This document shows, piece after piece, positions 54,444 to 64,000 of a stretch of DNA of 64,000 bases. The position numbers and the translations under genes are program-made. The notes beneath the pieces are model-generated. The model saw nothing but the letters and a program-made list of their open reading frames with translations, was not told the origin of the DNA and did not search any database. This stretch comes from Termitomyces sp. T153 (lineage: Eukaryota > Basidiomycota > Agaricomycetes > Agaricales > Lyophyllaceae), in assembly GCA_018296165.2 (NCBI GenBank), contig JACKQL020000007.1:1116001-1180000 (forward strand). Direction: 5' to 3'. Positions within the stretch are counted from its first letter, which is position 1. Each line of letters starts with the position of its first letter.

Positions 54444-55205
54444 GGGAGTATTTCCAAATCTTTCCATTTTTGGTTCAAATCTTACTGAACAGCTAGTGTT
54501 TATCACCTTGACATCACACATCAATTGATGTATAGACCTGCCATAGTTCCTGTATTTAGCCAGGTTAGCAAGCCTAGAAAGTCATAGATACCACTCACTG
54601 CCAATAAATGTTGACTATTGAGCACTTTTAACTTGAGGAAATTAAGAATGTTCAGAGTCATTGGAGATGGAGCTGGGCATGTGTATGGCTGATGTCACCC
54701 ATCATCAGCATTGCTAACACCTTGATATGTGCTGTTCATCACAGCAATCAACACCCCTGCCTATTGCCCTCCAACTCCTGGCAACCACTGTTCATCATGA
54801 CATCCAACAGCCCTGCTCATCACTCTGCCCCACCCTCCCCATGTGATCCTTGCCTTTGTTTTTTTTTTCTTAATTTTTCCCCAGAATTATCCAGCTAAGT
54901 CTAGCCCCACCCTATGTGATCCCTACCCTCAACACACACAGCTGCTACCTGTTGTAATGCACTCATCAATTGTTCCCCCTCACTATATAATCCTTATCAA
55001 TTACATCTTGCAAGTGCTCTCTCTCATTTATCTCACATATAGGTATATACATCACTAATCATCTCATGAAACTTGGTTCATTAACTACTACATAGAGTGA
55101 TATGAAATGCAAAACATTAGGCATTATCATTATCAACTATCTCTGTGCTTGTAGGATTCTTGTGCTTGACACCCTTATCTTTCCTAACCTTCCACAGCTT
55201 TTTTG
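54444..55205. other. Intergenic, no gene recognised
   Basis: Contains a T-run (54858-54867), CT-rich stretches, a CTATATAATCC TATA-like sequence at 54983 and GATCC-type repeats (CCCTRYGTGATCC) near 54838 and 54912. Composition suggests an old LTR or promoter remnant, but no ends were found. Confidence 0.4.
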
Positions 55206-56650
55206 TTACAAACACCACCAAACATCACTACCAGAAACTGTATTGACAATATTGATATACAGCAGTGGCATGCCACTAGTGTTGACAGAGACATAGGAAT
55301 TATCTGTTGCTGAGGTCATGTTGGGAGTGTTAACCAAAGTTGTGTCATTAGAGCTGTCATCAGGATTGCAGGCAGTGAGGGGTGTAGGCAACATCAACTG
55401 ATTTGTGTTGGGTGCTGAGGTTACATCAGCCAATGAAGTTGGACCTGCTGCACTTTGCAACTCCTATGCCTCAAATTTGTTGTGAGTCAACTTGTAGAAG
55501 CAGGCAGTATCAGTCTTCCATGCATTGAGTAAGAGGTTCAGTTTGACTCATGAACTGATCTCACTTGGGGAACAGAAGACCTTCAATGGCCAATTCTTGA
55601 TGATAATACCATACCTGGAGGTAATATGTGCATCAAAATTCTGGTAATACATTTGTGAAATGTTTGCATTTGTCACTTCTTCTGTAATTTCTTGTCAGCT
55701 ATGTGAATAAGTAGAGAAAATAAAAGTAACATGCTCAGCTTGTACAGAATGAGCAAGGATACTTCTGAGCACATATGGATGTTCTCAATGTAGTTTCTGA
55801 TGACAGCTTGATTGATAATAAGGTCAGATGCATTTAGTGTTTGAGTAAGAATTGAGTTCATACCTTGGATGCCTGACAGCATGTATGCCTCCATCCATAC
55901 ACTAACATCTGATAGGCTTTCTTTCATTGTCAACTCAATAAATGTCTTGACACAGTCACTCATAGTTAGGAGGTGAGGTTGGTCATAATGTTCTTTGTTG
56001 GACTTCATAGCAATCATCAGGACTTCGATACCAGTACATGCATGCAATTGACAAAGCTGAAATGTGAATGAGATGTGTTATAGGAAGAAGAACAAGCAAT
56101 ACTATATGTACTTCATCATCCATGCCTTTGAGAGTGACATGTGCATTATGAAATGCAGAGATTGCCACATTGTAGGAGACAAGTTCATGCATTTCATAGA
56201 TGTTATGCAAGTCAACCATCTTCTTCTCTGTGTAGTTGATCTTTTTGTCTTCAGACATACCCCTCCATTTAGCAGCAATGGTAGCTATATAGTCATTGAC
56301 TTTTTTCTTGGGAGTGCTTGCTGGGAGTTCTGATTGTTCATGATCAGTGACCCATTCATTGTAAGGCAAGTAGAACTGACCAGCATTCATTCATTGGACC
56401 TCCATACTTATGAAAGCATTCCACAATCCAGTTGCCTTGTGCTTTTTCTGGAGATGCAAGATCTGCATGATTTTCTTGAGATAGTACTGGACAGAGTGCT
56501 TCTAGAACTGTTCTTGAAGACCTTCTGCAAGCTTAGTTACTTCACCCTGTACTTCCCTCAATGCCTCCTAGTATGACTGCTTGGCCTTGAGTTGGTCCAG
56601 CTGTGCCTGAGCCTTCTGCTCAGTGTTTAGAATTTGAACAATGTACTGGC
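55206..56650 (-). pseudogene. HMG-box-like protein of an agaricomycete family, broken
   Basis: Minus strand, in order. A coiled coil (LDQLKAKQSY; ALREVQGEVTKLAEGLQ, 56500-56620) is followed by KHKATGLWNAFISMEVQ. An HMG-box-like segment comes next at 56180-56390 (NEWVTDHEQSELPASTPKKK; YIATIAAKWRGMSEDKKINY). Then LVSYNVAISAFHNAH, TGIEVLMIAMKSNKEHYDQP and AYMLSGIQGMNSIL appear (55673-56047). NFDAHITSRYGIIIKNWPLK follows (near 55600), and a Ser/Thr-rich tail ends at 55206. Stops and frame shifts occur throughout. I recall this layout from repeated agaricomycete proteins of unknown role that travel with mobile elements. Confidence 0.6.
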
Positions 56651-56805
56651 TTTGAGTTCACCATGGTTTATGCAAAAGGTGAGTGGACTTCTTCTAAGAG
56701 GCACTTGGAAGGTGCATGATGGTGGAGCATGATTTGACCATTGCACTACAGCAATAGTGGCATCCAAAGGGTAGAGGGGCCTAGAGTCATAGGTTACTTT
56801 CTAAA

Positions 56806-58376
56806 TTAGAGAAAGCCTTCAAGTGGCACTTGGAAGTGCATCCTTTGTTGTTGAGGCTTTGAGATCATTGGGTGTTGAGTTTGTGACAGTGAGTCTGGAG
56901 AGGTGATAGCAGGGCAGGGTTCATTGCTTCCTTTGAAGAATATGTCAGTGAGTTCATGATACTCCAGGGAAACTACTTTATATAGAATTCTCCATTTTCT
57001 ATAGTCTGTTCTGGTGGGAATGTGCTTGGGGTTTCTTTTTGATAGGGATGGCATGATTGGTAATCAAAAGCAGAGGTCCCATCATGTGAAGCATGTGCAG
57101 AGGGGGCAGTGTTAAGTATTTGGATGTTAGGGTTTCCAGGTTGATTGTGAGGGGGTGTCAAAGTAATAGCAGAGGGGTCCAGAGTTGTCTAGCATTATGG
57201 GTCAGGGTACCATGGTCCTCACGTTGATTTCTAGGATTTGTTGGGGGGTGCATCCTAAGAAGGCTGGGGTGAAAGTGCATTTTCTTTCCTTTCTTTGCCA
57301 TCTTGAGGGTTGGGATTTCTTTTGGCTTGCTCTGGAGTTGCTGGAGTTGGGTCAGAGGCATTGGAGCCCTGGGAAACTGGAGGAGGTAGGGGGGGGGAGA
57401 CTTTGTTGCAGAGTTTGTCCAGTCAAACATTGGCAGAGTTGATGGCCAAGCAACCAGAGTGGTCCTAGCTGACTCCAGAAGTTGGGTTTGAAGTTGGAGA
57501 TGAAGCACTGGTCTTGGAACCTTGACTTATTCTTAGAGGAGGGGGATTATTGGGGTTGATTGCAATGATGGCAGGGCTTGCTTTGGAGGGTTGATATCTT
57601 TGGGTTGGCATGAAGATTGGTTTGTTTTACTGGGAAAGCATCAGAGGTTTGCTCTTTTGACATGGGTGGAGGAGGCACTGTCAGAGAATTGTTGGGTTAG
57701 ATATCAATGATGCATGGATTTGACAGAGCTGTGAGAGAGCTCAGGGGTGCTGGAGCCATTCTTGGTTTCTTGGGGGAAGGTGGTGGCATTGGAGGGGACT
57801 GGTTCGGAGTTGTGGAGTTATTCTGGTTGGGATGGGGTTGGGCCAGTAGGTCTGGAGGTGTTGGACTAAAGGGTTGGTGGTCTTGTTGTTGTTTGTCAGT
57901 GGGGAAAGTAACTTGTTCTTATGCAGCAAGTGATTGTCTCTGGTGGGTTTTGCATTACTGTTGGAGAGGTGGTGTTGGTGAGGTGCTAGAGATGTTGTTG
58001 AGCAATAGATTGATTTGTTACCAGGGTCAATTGGAGATGTGGTTGGAGATGTCATAGTCGACTCTAGTAGGAGGTGGGACTGGTGGAGAAGGTGTGGGAG
58101 GTGTGGGAGGTGCAGGAGAGGGTAATGTAGTTGTGATTGGAGTTGAGTGGAGAGAGTGTCCATGGACAGAGCTGTTGTGTAGAGGTGTGACTGGAGTGGA
58201 GGGGACATTTGGTGTCAGATCTACAATTCAATGTGCCTTGGCAAACTGAGCAAGGCAGAACAAATCATAGTGGGTCTTAGACATGGGCCAACCATAAACA
58301 TTGAGAGTTCTGGCAAAAGCATAGGCAGAGCTAATTGCAGACATGACAAACAGGAGTAGGGGGAGTCTTGATATTC
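56806..58376 (-). pseudogene. E6 gag start and pol-linker remnants
   Basis: Minus strand from 58376. GAATATCAAGACT is the primer-binding site with changed first bases. MSAISSAYAFARTLNVYGW then reads to the TGA after AQFAKAH, and DLTPNVPSTPVTPLHNSS follows in frame. Later segments parallel E5 (51100-51550). No enzyme domain is present. Confidence 0.6.
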
Positions 58377-59418
58377 TGTCAGGTTCTGCTAACAATGGGG
58401 GCTCAGCTACACTGGGCAAGTCCTTACTAGGCAGACACAATGTCCTGTGCTTATAACCTAGCACTCCAGGGTTGGTGCAGACTATAGGGACTTGTGAGGG
58501 GAAGCTAAGAGAAGCAGTCCAAAAAAGTCCAGAGTGGTCTGGAGAAGTCTAAGACTAAGTATATTAAACATTGGGCTTGGGTGGACATTAGGAACAAGTC
58601 TATAAGCAAGTATGCGGGCTGCAGGGTAAGTGGAGGCTTTGTGAGTGATGGAAGCAGAGCCAAAGTTTGATGGGAGATCAATCAAGAATGATGGGTTTTG
58701 GGGGCCAAGCATAGGGGCCAGGTTCAGAGTTGTCATAAAAATGTTTGAAGGTTCATAGTGTGTGTGCAGAGTTTGTAATGATGTTAGAGATGAAAGGAAC
58801 TTAGGAATGGAAAGGAAAACAAAGACAGTTGAGACAAGACAAAGGTGAGACAAGACAGAACTGAGAGAAGAGATAGATTCAAGACTAAGAATAGAAACAG
58901 AGATGAAACAGAGAGAAATACAAGACACAAGTAACTAAGTTAATGTTATATACTGACTACTGGGACAGCTCCAGGGATAGCAGGTCTAGCAGTGGGGCTT
59001 GTTGGGATTATGCAGAGCCAATGGATGTCAGTTATGATCAAGGGGCAGGCTGCAGTGATATACTGATGGGATCACAATGGGATCAGTTGGGAACATGGGC
59101 TATCCAGGGGTCATTGTTATGCTCTAGAGCTGGTTGGGTAAGTCAGAGTGATGGACTAGTGATGTATGCTGGTATCAGGAACAGTGGGGGAAGAGTCCTA
59201 GGGGCTCAGAAGAGGCAGGGAAAGCATCAGAGGCTGCAGGGAAGGTGTTGGAGTTAGCCAGGAGGCTGTTGGAGTTTGCTGGAGAAGTGTTGGAGTTATT
59301 CAGAGTGGGTACTATGAGTGAAAGAAGGTTGGGGGAGTCAAACAGGGAGTTGGGGGGAAACTCTAGAAGAGTGAGGTGGCTGGGAATGAGGTTCAGGGTT
59401 CTGAGGATGGTCATGACA
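58377..59418 (-). repeat. E6 5' LTR
   Basis: 1042 bp, TGTCAGGTTCTGCTAAC to GGTCATGACA, with purine-rich repeats and TTATATACTGACTACTGG (the TATA region) near 58950. The right flank runs into an old LTR-like relic. Confidence 0.85.
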
Positions 59419-59745
59419 GTGGAGTCTGGCCCTTGGGTCTAGAATGATAAAGCTGAGACCTTTCTTAGCAACAATTGCTAGTGACCTTACCTAGCAACAG
59501 CACTGCTAATAAGACCCACTTGTTGCTGAGCACTGGTTTTGGCATTTTTGATTGGACAGCAGCTGATTATATTGTACATGACTTGGCACAAGTCACAACA
59601 CTTAGCACATGAGGTCTAGCCCCAAGTTCTGGAACAATGTAGCCTATGCATGAGATGACAGCAAGCACAAGACTTATGGATCATGAGCCACATCCTGTGA
59701 AGTCTGGACTTTGGATCTAGAATGATGAGGCCAAGAAACAGATTG
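59419..59745 (+). repeat. Old relative of the solo LTR found in E4
   Basis: Shares with 38390-38630 the phrases ACAAGTCACAACACT, AGCACATGAGG, GCACAAGACTTATGGATCA and TTGGATCTAGAATGATGAGG, with CpG sites decayed. The blocks appear in a rearranged order (59422-59510 corresponds to later LTR sequence than 59510-59745). It is a rearranged fragment. Confidence 0.5.
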
Positions 59746-60040
59746 TGACACCACTTCTGCATCTAGTGGGCTTTCTGGGACCTAGCTCAACTTCCAACCC
59801 TCACTTACTTAGTCTGTTCATACTCTACTGGTGAAACTGCTAGTTGTTGTGTTCTCTGCATGACAACTAGGTGGCAGTGGATGACATCAGTGGGCACTGG
59901 GGAAAATGGGCCTATTGGATCTCCAGCTACTGCTGGAAGGCTGTAGCCAGCTACTCAACCTTTGAAGCCATTAGATGGCTGGTTTCAATGCAAGCCTGAA
60001 ATAATTCCAATACATCAAGAAATACATGCAAAAATTCTAT
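59746..60040. other. No gene recognised
   Basis: CpG-poor sequence with a CTACTGCTGGAAGGCTGTAGCCAG imperfect palindrome near 59925, related to the GCTGCTGAAAGGCTGCTGCCAGCAG phrases at 60330-60420 and to 30735-30830. No coding or RNA feature seen. Confidence 0.4.
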
Positions 60041-61240
60041 AAGCCAGAGGATGTCAAGCAAGGGAGTCAAAGTCTTGACCAGACCAATATAAAGAACAAA
60101 CTGACAATGTTTGAAATCCTTAAGTCATAGATCAGTTTGAAAACAAGCCTGAAGAAATTTGAGTGAGGTGGTATGGAAGAAAAAAAAGTACTCTTGCAAA
60201 AAATATATGTCAACTGAGGTATTTGAACCCAAGACTTGATTGACTAGATCAAATGTGAACACTTCAAACCATTAAGCTATGAAGGCACATTCAATGATAG
60301 TCAAATGTGGAATAGCTTGGATTTCCAGCCACTGCTGAAAGGCTGCTCCTAGCAGAAATGGTGGGGAAACTGGGCCCACTGGATTCCCACATGCTGCTGA
60401 AAGGCTGCTGCCAGCAGAAATAGGTGTACACTGAACCACCAGGAAGAAGCTTTGCACTAGCAAGAGTCACAAAACAATTCAAGCTACACCACAATAGACA
60501 AATAACAAAAATCATTGCAAATCAATATGTCAAGTGAGGGAGTCAAACCCTAGGCCTAACAGATTGAATGTCACATAATGGACAGTCCAGACCACTGAAC
60601 CATTGTGGCTTGAATTGTTAAGCTGGTAAAAAGCATTTGTTGGAGCAAACAGTAGCCAATTGAAATGATGACTAAAAACTTTCCAAATCTACAGACATGT
60701 TGCAAGGGATTGAAACCCTCAACCTGATGGATGGATTGCCACATGATGGACAATGCTGATCATAGAGCCATGATAGCATGAATTCTTGAGCCAGCTACAA
60801 GTGTTTGTTGTAGCAAACAGTGGACAATTGAAATAATGACTAAAAATGCTTTCAAAACTACAGACATGTCAAGCAAGAGATTTGAATTCTCAACCTGAGC
60901 ATATAAGGCCAGTGACATTGGCAAATGCCTAACATCTGAACCCATTAAGCCACAAAAGCCTGATATATCAATCAAGTGAATCAGGTCTGTGAAACAATGT
61001 TAGTTCCAGCACAATAAAGAATTCAGCAGATAGCCAGCCTGAATACCCAAACCATGAGCATATTGTGCTTCAGTGTAAGCCTACACATTGGTTAGAGCAA
61101 GGGAGGAAAAGTATAATAAATAAGATTGGAGAACAAATCAGCATTGTTGAATTGTCAGATAAAATAATCAAATCTTCATTTTGACAGAGAGAAGTGTAAC
61201 ATTACAGCATTTCAAACCACTCAGCCATGATACTGTCACC
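60040..61240 (-). repeat. Array 2 of degenerate tRNA-like units (SINE-like)
   Basis: At least six units carrying, on the minus strand, TGGYTYARTGG-type A boxes and GGTTTGACTCC or GGTTTCAATCC-type B boxes. They lie at about 60045-60135, 60212-60290, 60530-60612, 60705-60775, 60870-60955 and 61150-61235. The unit near 60870-60955 matches the array 1 unit 31264-31366 closely (AACCTGAGCATATAAG shared). The unit order resembles array 1, so the two are copies of one composite repeat. Confidence 0.6.
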
Positions 61241-61790
61241 ATAATCATATTTCCTGGAACATCTGTGGAGTGGACAATCATTGGAATAGTCATTTCCACA
61301 ATGAATGATAAGACACTCCAGCAGTGGAAACAGTTCTGTGATGGTTTCTCCTGCCTACTGGAACTGCTTTACAGATTTCAACAAATATCTAATACAGATG
61401 GACTGAGATCTTTCAAATGAAAATGGTTTTGTAACAGGATCCAGCAACAGACAAATACTTCAACAATGGAGCAGCCTTCAAACAGAAACAGTTCTGTGAT
61501 AGCACCCACCAGCTAATGGAAGCACCTTTTCTGACAGATGTCATATGGCAACAAAAAGCAGACAACACAATGTAAGACTTCCATGGAACCAAGAGAGCAG
61601 TCAAAGATGTCTGCTCAGAATGTTTTTGACAATACATTGTAAAATTGCAATGGCACTGTTGTGGACATAACATTGTTAACTTCCACTACAATGCAGAGGA
61701 CTCTGCTGGACATGTAACATATAAAACAAAATATGTTCTGCTACAATGTATAACACATGCACTTGTAGTGCCCTACCCTGCAGAGATGGG
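61241..61790. repeat. Second copy of the segment at 31800-32530
   Basis: Same orientation and order as 31800-32530, with conserved phrases GATGTCTGCTCAGA, TACAATGCAGAGGACT and ACATGCACTTG. It lacks the tandem repeat of about 95 bases seen in the first copy. Confidence 0.7.
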
Positions 61791-62800
61791 CTATGACAGG
61801 TACACTGTTAGCAATGAACCTGACATTGACTGATGCTGGATCAGTCATTACTGTGGAACAGTCTGTGGTGCACCATAGACTCACTGGGTCTATGCAGAGG
61901 GTATTGACCTGGGAAGATCAAATCAATCTTCAGCAATTCCAAAATAGTGATCTAAAGAACTTTGAACAGTCCTTTGTAGATGACAAAGGGGTGGTGTTCC
62001 AAAGAGACACTACCTATTATACCTGGCTAGAAGGGTACATTCTGCCAGAGCATATGCAGCCAGTAAAATCTGAGAAGTGTGAAAGTCACTCCCCAGTAGA
62101 AGATGTATAAGCAGGGACTAGTTACCAGCTGTGCATTAAGAGCAATCAGGTCAGAGAGGGTGTAGCCCTCCAAATAGGCCAGACTACCCAGGTGAAGGTG
62201 GAGGAGATTGAAGGCAAGGATCACTAGAAGGTGATCATAATCCCACCCCACCTTCCATGCCATGTCAAGGACCACTAGTTCTGGGAGGAGGCAGTGGAGG
62301 ACCTGGACAGAGACTACCCTACTCAGGTTGTGGTCCACCACCACTCCCAGAAGGGGGTCCTCCCTATAATGATAGAGTATCAGGTAGCATCACATGATGC
62401 TGCCTATAAATACTATTTCTGTAATTACATAAGGCAGTGCCTTACTTCATACTTTGTAGACAGAATTGACTGGTTTTGACTTACAGAGTGTGAACAGTAA
62501 GCTGCATGACCCATAATGGAAACATCACATTTTTCTAAGTCAAACAAGCATTTACTGCAAAGCAGAAGCCAAACTTCCAGGAAAGAAGTTCACTGCCACT
62601 AGTCATGATCAGAATGTTAAAATTTTAATGTTCACCCCCTCAATGAGCACTGTGGTGACCATGAAAGGTCAGGTGTTCAGGCCTAGGTCCAAACCAGAGT
62701 TTGATGGAGTATTGCAAAGTGCTCCACATAAAATGTTGGATCTTGCCATGTCACACCATAGTGTGAGGAGAGAGAGTGGTGTGATGCCTGGAAGGCTGCT
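61791..62800 (+). other. Degenerate sequence with short open frames, function not recognised
   Basis: The frame at 62040-62500 reads, with three stops, LCIKSNQVREGVALQIGQTT, EEAVEDLDRDYPTQVVVHHH and CNYIRQCLTSYFVDRIDWF, which looks like decayed protein-coding sequence. I do not recognise the family. The rest (62500-62800) shows nothing. Confidence 0.3.
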
Positions 62801-62943
62801 AGCAGCTACTGCCATTCAACCACAGCTACTCCCATTCAACCACAGCTACTCCCATTCAACCACAGCTACTCCCATTCAACCACAGCTACTCCCATTCAAC
62901 CACAGCTACTCCCATTCAACCACAGCTACTCCCATTCAACCAC
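62801..62943 (+). repeat. 20-bp minisatellite, seven copies
   Basis: Unit CACAGCTACTCCCATTCAAC. Six copies at 62821-62940 are identical, the first (62801-62820) differs at two or three bases, and a partial CAC follows. The identical copies suggest recent expansion in an otherwise decayed region. Confidence 0.95.
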
Positions 62944-63179
62944 CCCTGGGTGGTCAGACTGGTGTCACAACTGAGAGCACTCAAGTGCCCTCTACTTAGT
63001 TGTACCTGAAGGTAGAACTGAATGATGTAGCAGTGACAGTGAGCAAAGGGAAAACCCCCTCATATGTGCCTACAGCATTATGAGTGGAAGGTCTGAGATC
63101 CTTTCCTGAGGCTGTGGGAGGTCAGCATGACTCCTCTCTGGTGGTTACTCCACTGAGGAGTAATGAGAATGAGCCTCAC
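62944..63179. other. No gene recognised
   Basis: CpG-poor spacer between the minisatellite and the LINE relic, with only short open segments. Confidence 0.35.
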
Positions 63180-63560
63180 AGAGCACATGGCCCTGTACAA
63201 TCATGAGCTGGGCCCATGCTGAGCCTGTGCACAGCAGGACTGTCAGCATTCAGCAGTAAACTGTCTAAATAGGCTCTGCATGTAATCTATTTAGCACTCC
63301 TGTATGCCCTCACTGTGGAAATTTAACCATTGAGATGGTCCAGCATGTGCTGCTCATATGTCCCCACTACCAATTTGAACAACATCATCACCTGAGAAGA
63401 AAACTCTGACAAAAAGCTGAATTGTTATCCTACTCCTTGTAACCCCTGATGCCTTGAAACCCCTCTTCAGTTTTGCCCAGGCCACTAAACAATTCCAACT
63501 CCTCAGCCCACCCCAGCAGGATCCTGCCAGCAACAACACCTCATAGTCCAGTGCCATGCC
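63180..63560 (+). pseudogene. C-terminal end of a LINE (Tad-like) reverse transcriptase polyprotein
   Basis: Reads VCPHCGNLTIEMVQHVLLIC then PHYQFEQHHHLRRKL, a C-x2-C-x(n)-H-x(4-5)-C zinc motif typical of the C-terminus of fungal non-LTR retrotransposons. A frame change leads to LLVTPDALKPLFSFAQATKQF-type sequence, the usual final segment. No poly(A) or simple tail is evident nearby. The rest of the LINE is absent, and the upstream side runs into unrelated sequence. Confidence 0.6.
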
Positions 63561-64000
63561 CCAATGCCGATGCCTGACTACATGCCCTAGAGCACTCACA
63601 ACCTCTCACTCTTATAACCTATTCACTTTAATATTGGCACCAGACCCCCTTTCTCAGATCTTGACTCTATCTTATTTCCTCCCTGGTTGGGCAGCATCCA
63701 TGCTGCCCAACCTCTTGCTGCCTGCCTAAGCAGACAGCTCTTGTAGCCACAAAAACCTTACATTACTCACTACAAACATATGGTTGTACCACAGGAGTAT
63801 ACCCTAAAATGGGCAAGGAATGACCAGCCCACTCATTCTGCATGTATGCAGGGGGGCAAGGAACTGTATAGCTCTGATAAAGTGCCATAGACCTCTGTAG
63901 TACTGTGTACCATGGCATTACATGCCCAGCACATTAATTGACTCAAAAAAAATGTATTTAGCTGTAGCCTAGCCTATGAAGGTCTATGAAGCTACTCCTG
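63561..64000. other. No gene recognised at the right edge
   Basis: CpG-poor sequence with a TGGGCAGCATCCATGCTGCCCA imperfect inverted repeat at 63688-63709 and an A-run near 63945. Nothing coding was identified. Confidence 0.35.

Larger units (their letters stand above)
56660..59418 (-). mobile_element. E6: 5' part of a gypsy element, non-autonomous type, minus strand
   Basis: 5' LTR at 58377-59418, primer-binding site, short gag start ending AQFAKAH (58340-58230), Pro-rich remnant, and a pol-linker remnant (SLEYHELTDIFFKGS, near 56930-56980). The 3' half, accessory gene and 3' LTR are missing. It shares its start with E2 and E5 but is CpG-depleted, so it is an older copy. Confidence 0.78.

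Noticed and set aside
62801..62943. CRISPR-like array
   Set aside because: Units are directly adjacent with no unique spacers, and the genome is fungal. It is a minisatellite.

Overview
The window comes from a filamentous fungus, most likely an agaricomycete basidiomycete. It opens with one conventional host gene, the 3' part of 5-aminolevulinate synthase, carrying four 49-60 base GT-AG introns. The remaining 61 kb or so is transposon-derived. The mobile families present (Tf1/sushi-like Ty3/gypsy elements, Ty1/copia, a KDZ transposase, a pogo-type DDE transposase, a LINE tail and an RT/RNase H-like gene relic) fit that lineage. The species cannot be fixed from the sequence.

Layout. 1-2210: ALA synthase. 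2350-4235: old gene relics. 4236-6310: 3' part of a Ty1/copia element on the minus strand. 6311-21724: gypsy element E1 (minus), invaded by a solo LTR (7542-8490) and by the young non-autonomous element E2 (11268-16802, TSD GGTCT). 21725-26364: an unpaired LTR and the 3' end of gypsy element E3. 26365-28280: KDZ transposase relic. 28804-30610: broken gene of unknown function. 30700-32530: an array of tRNA-like units plus other repeats. 32730-54441: a roughly 3.05 kb pogo-type DNA transposon split by two retrotransposons, the 12,060 bp element E4 (34291-46350, TSD GTAAT) and the 6,593 bp element E5 (47077-53669, TSD TTATG). 55206-56650: HMG-box pseudogene. 56660-59418: 5' part of gypsy element E6 (minus). 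59420-62800: a second copy of the tRNA-like array and other old repeats. 63180-63560: LINE relic.

The most notable system is an accessory gene carried antisense to gag-pol, between pol and the 3' LTR, in five gypsy elements (E1-E5). It has spliceosomal introns at matching places in different copies, a basic nuclear-localisation-like stretch, a coiled coil and a conserved C-terminal exon. In E1, E3 and E4 it also has a six-cysteine cluster, C-x2-C-x6-C-x15-C-x2-C-x6-C, resembling fungal Zn2Cys6 DNA-binding domains. E2 and E5 have lost most of gag and pol but keep this gene, without the cysteine cluster. Every copy here carries breaks. The elements also show a Tf1-type self-priming arrangement: the first bases expected in the transcript are complementary to the primer-binding site.

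Base composition records age. Old segments are almost free of CpG, while E2, E4, E5 and the host gene are CpG-rich. Many breaks look like C-to-T or G-to-A transitions, consistent with methylation and deamination or a RIP-like process.
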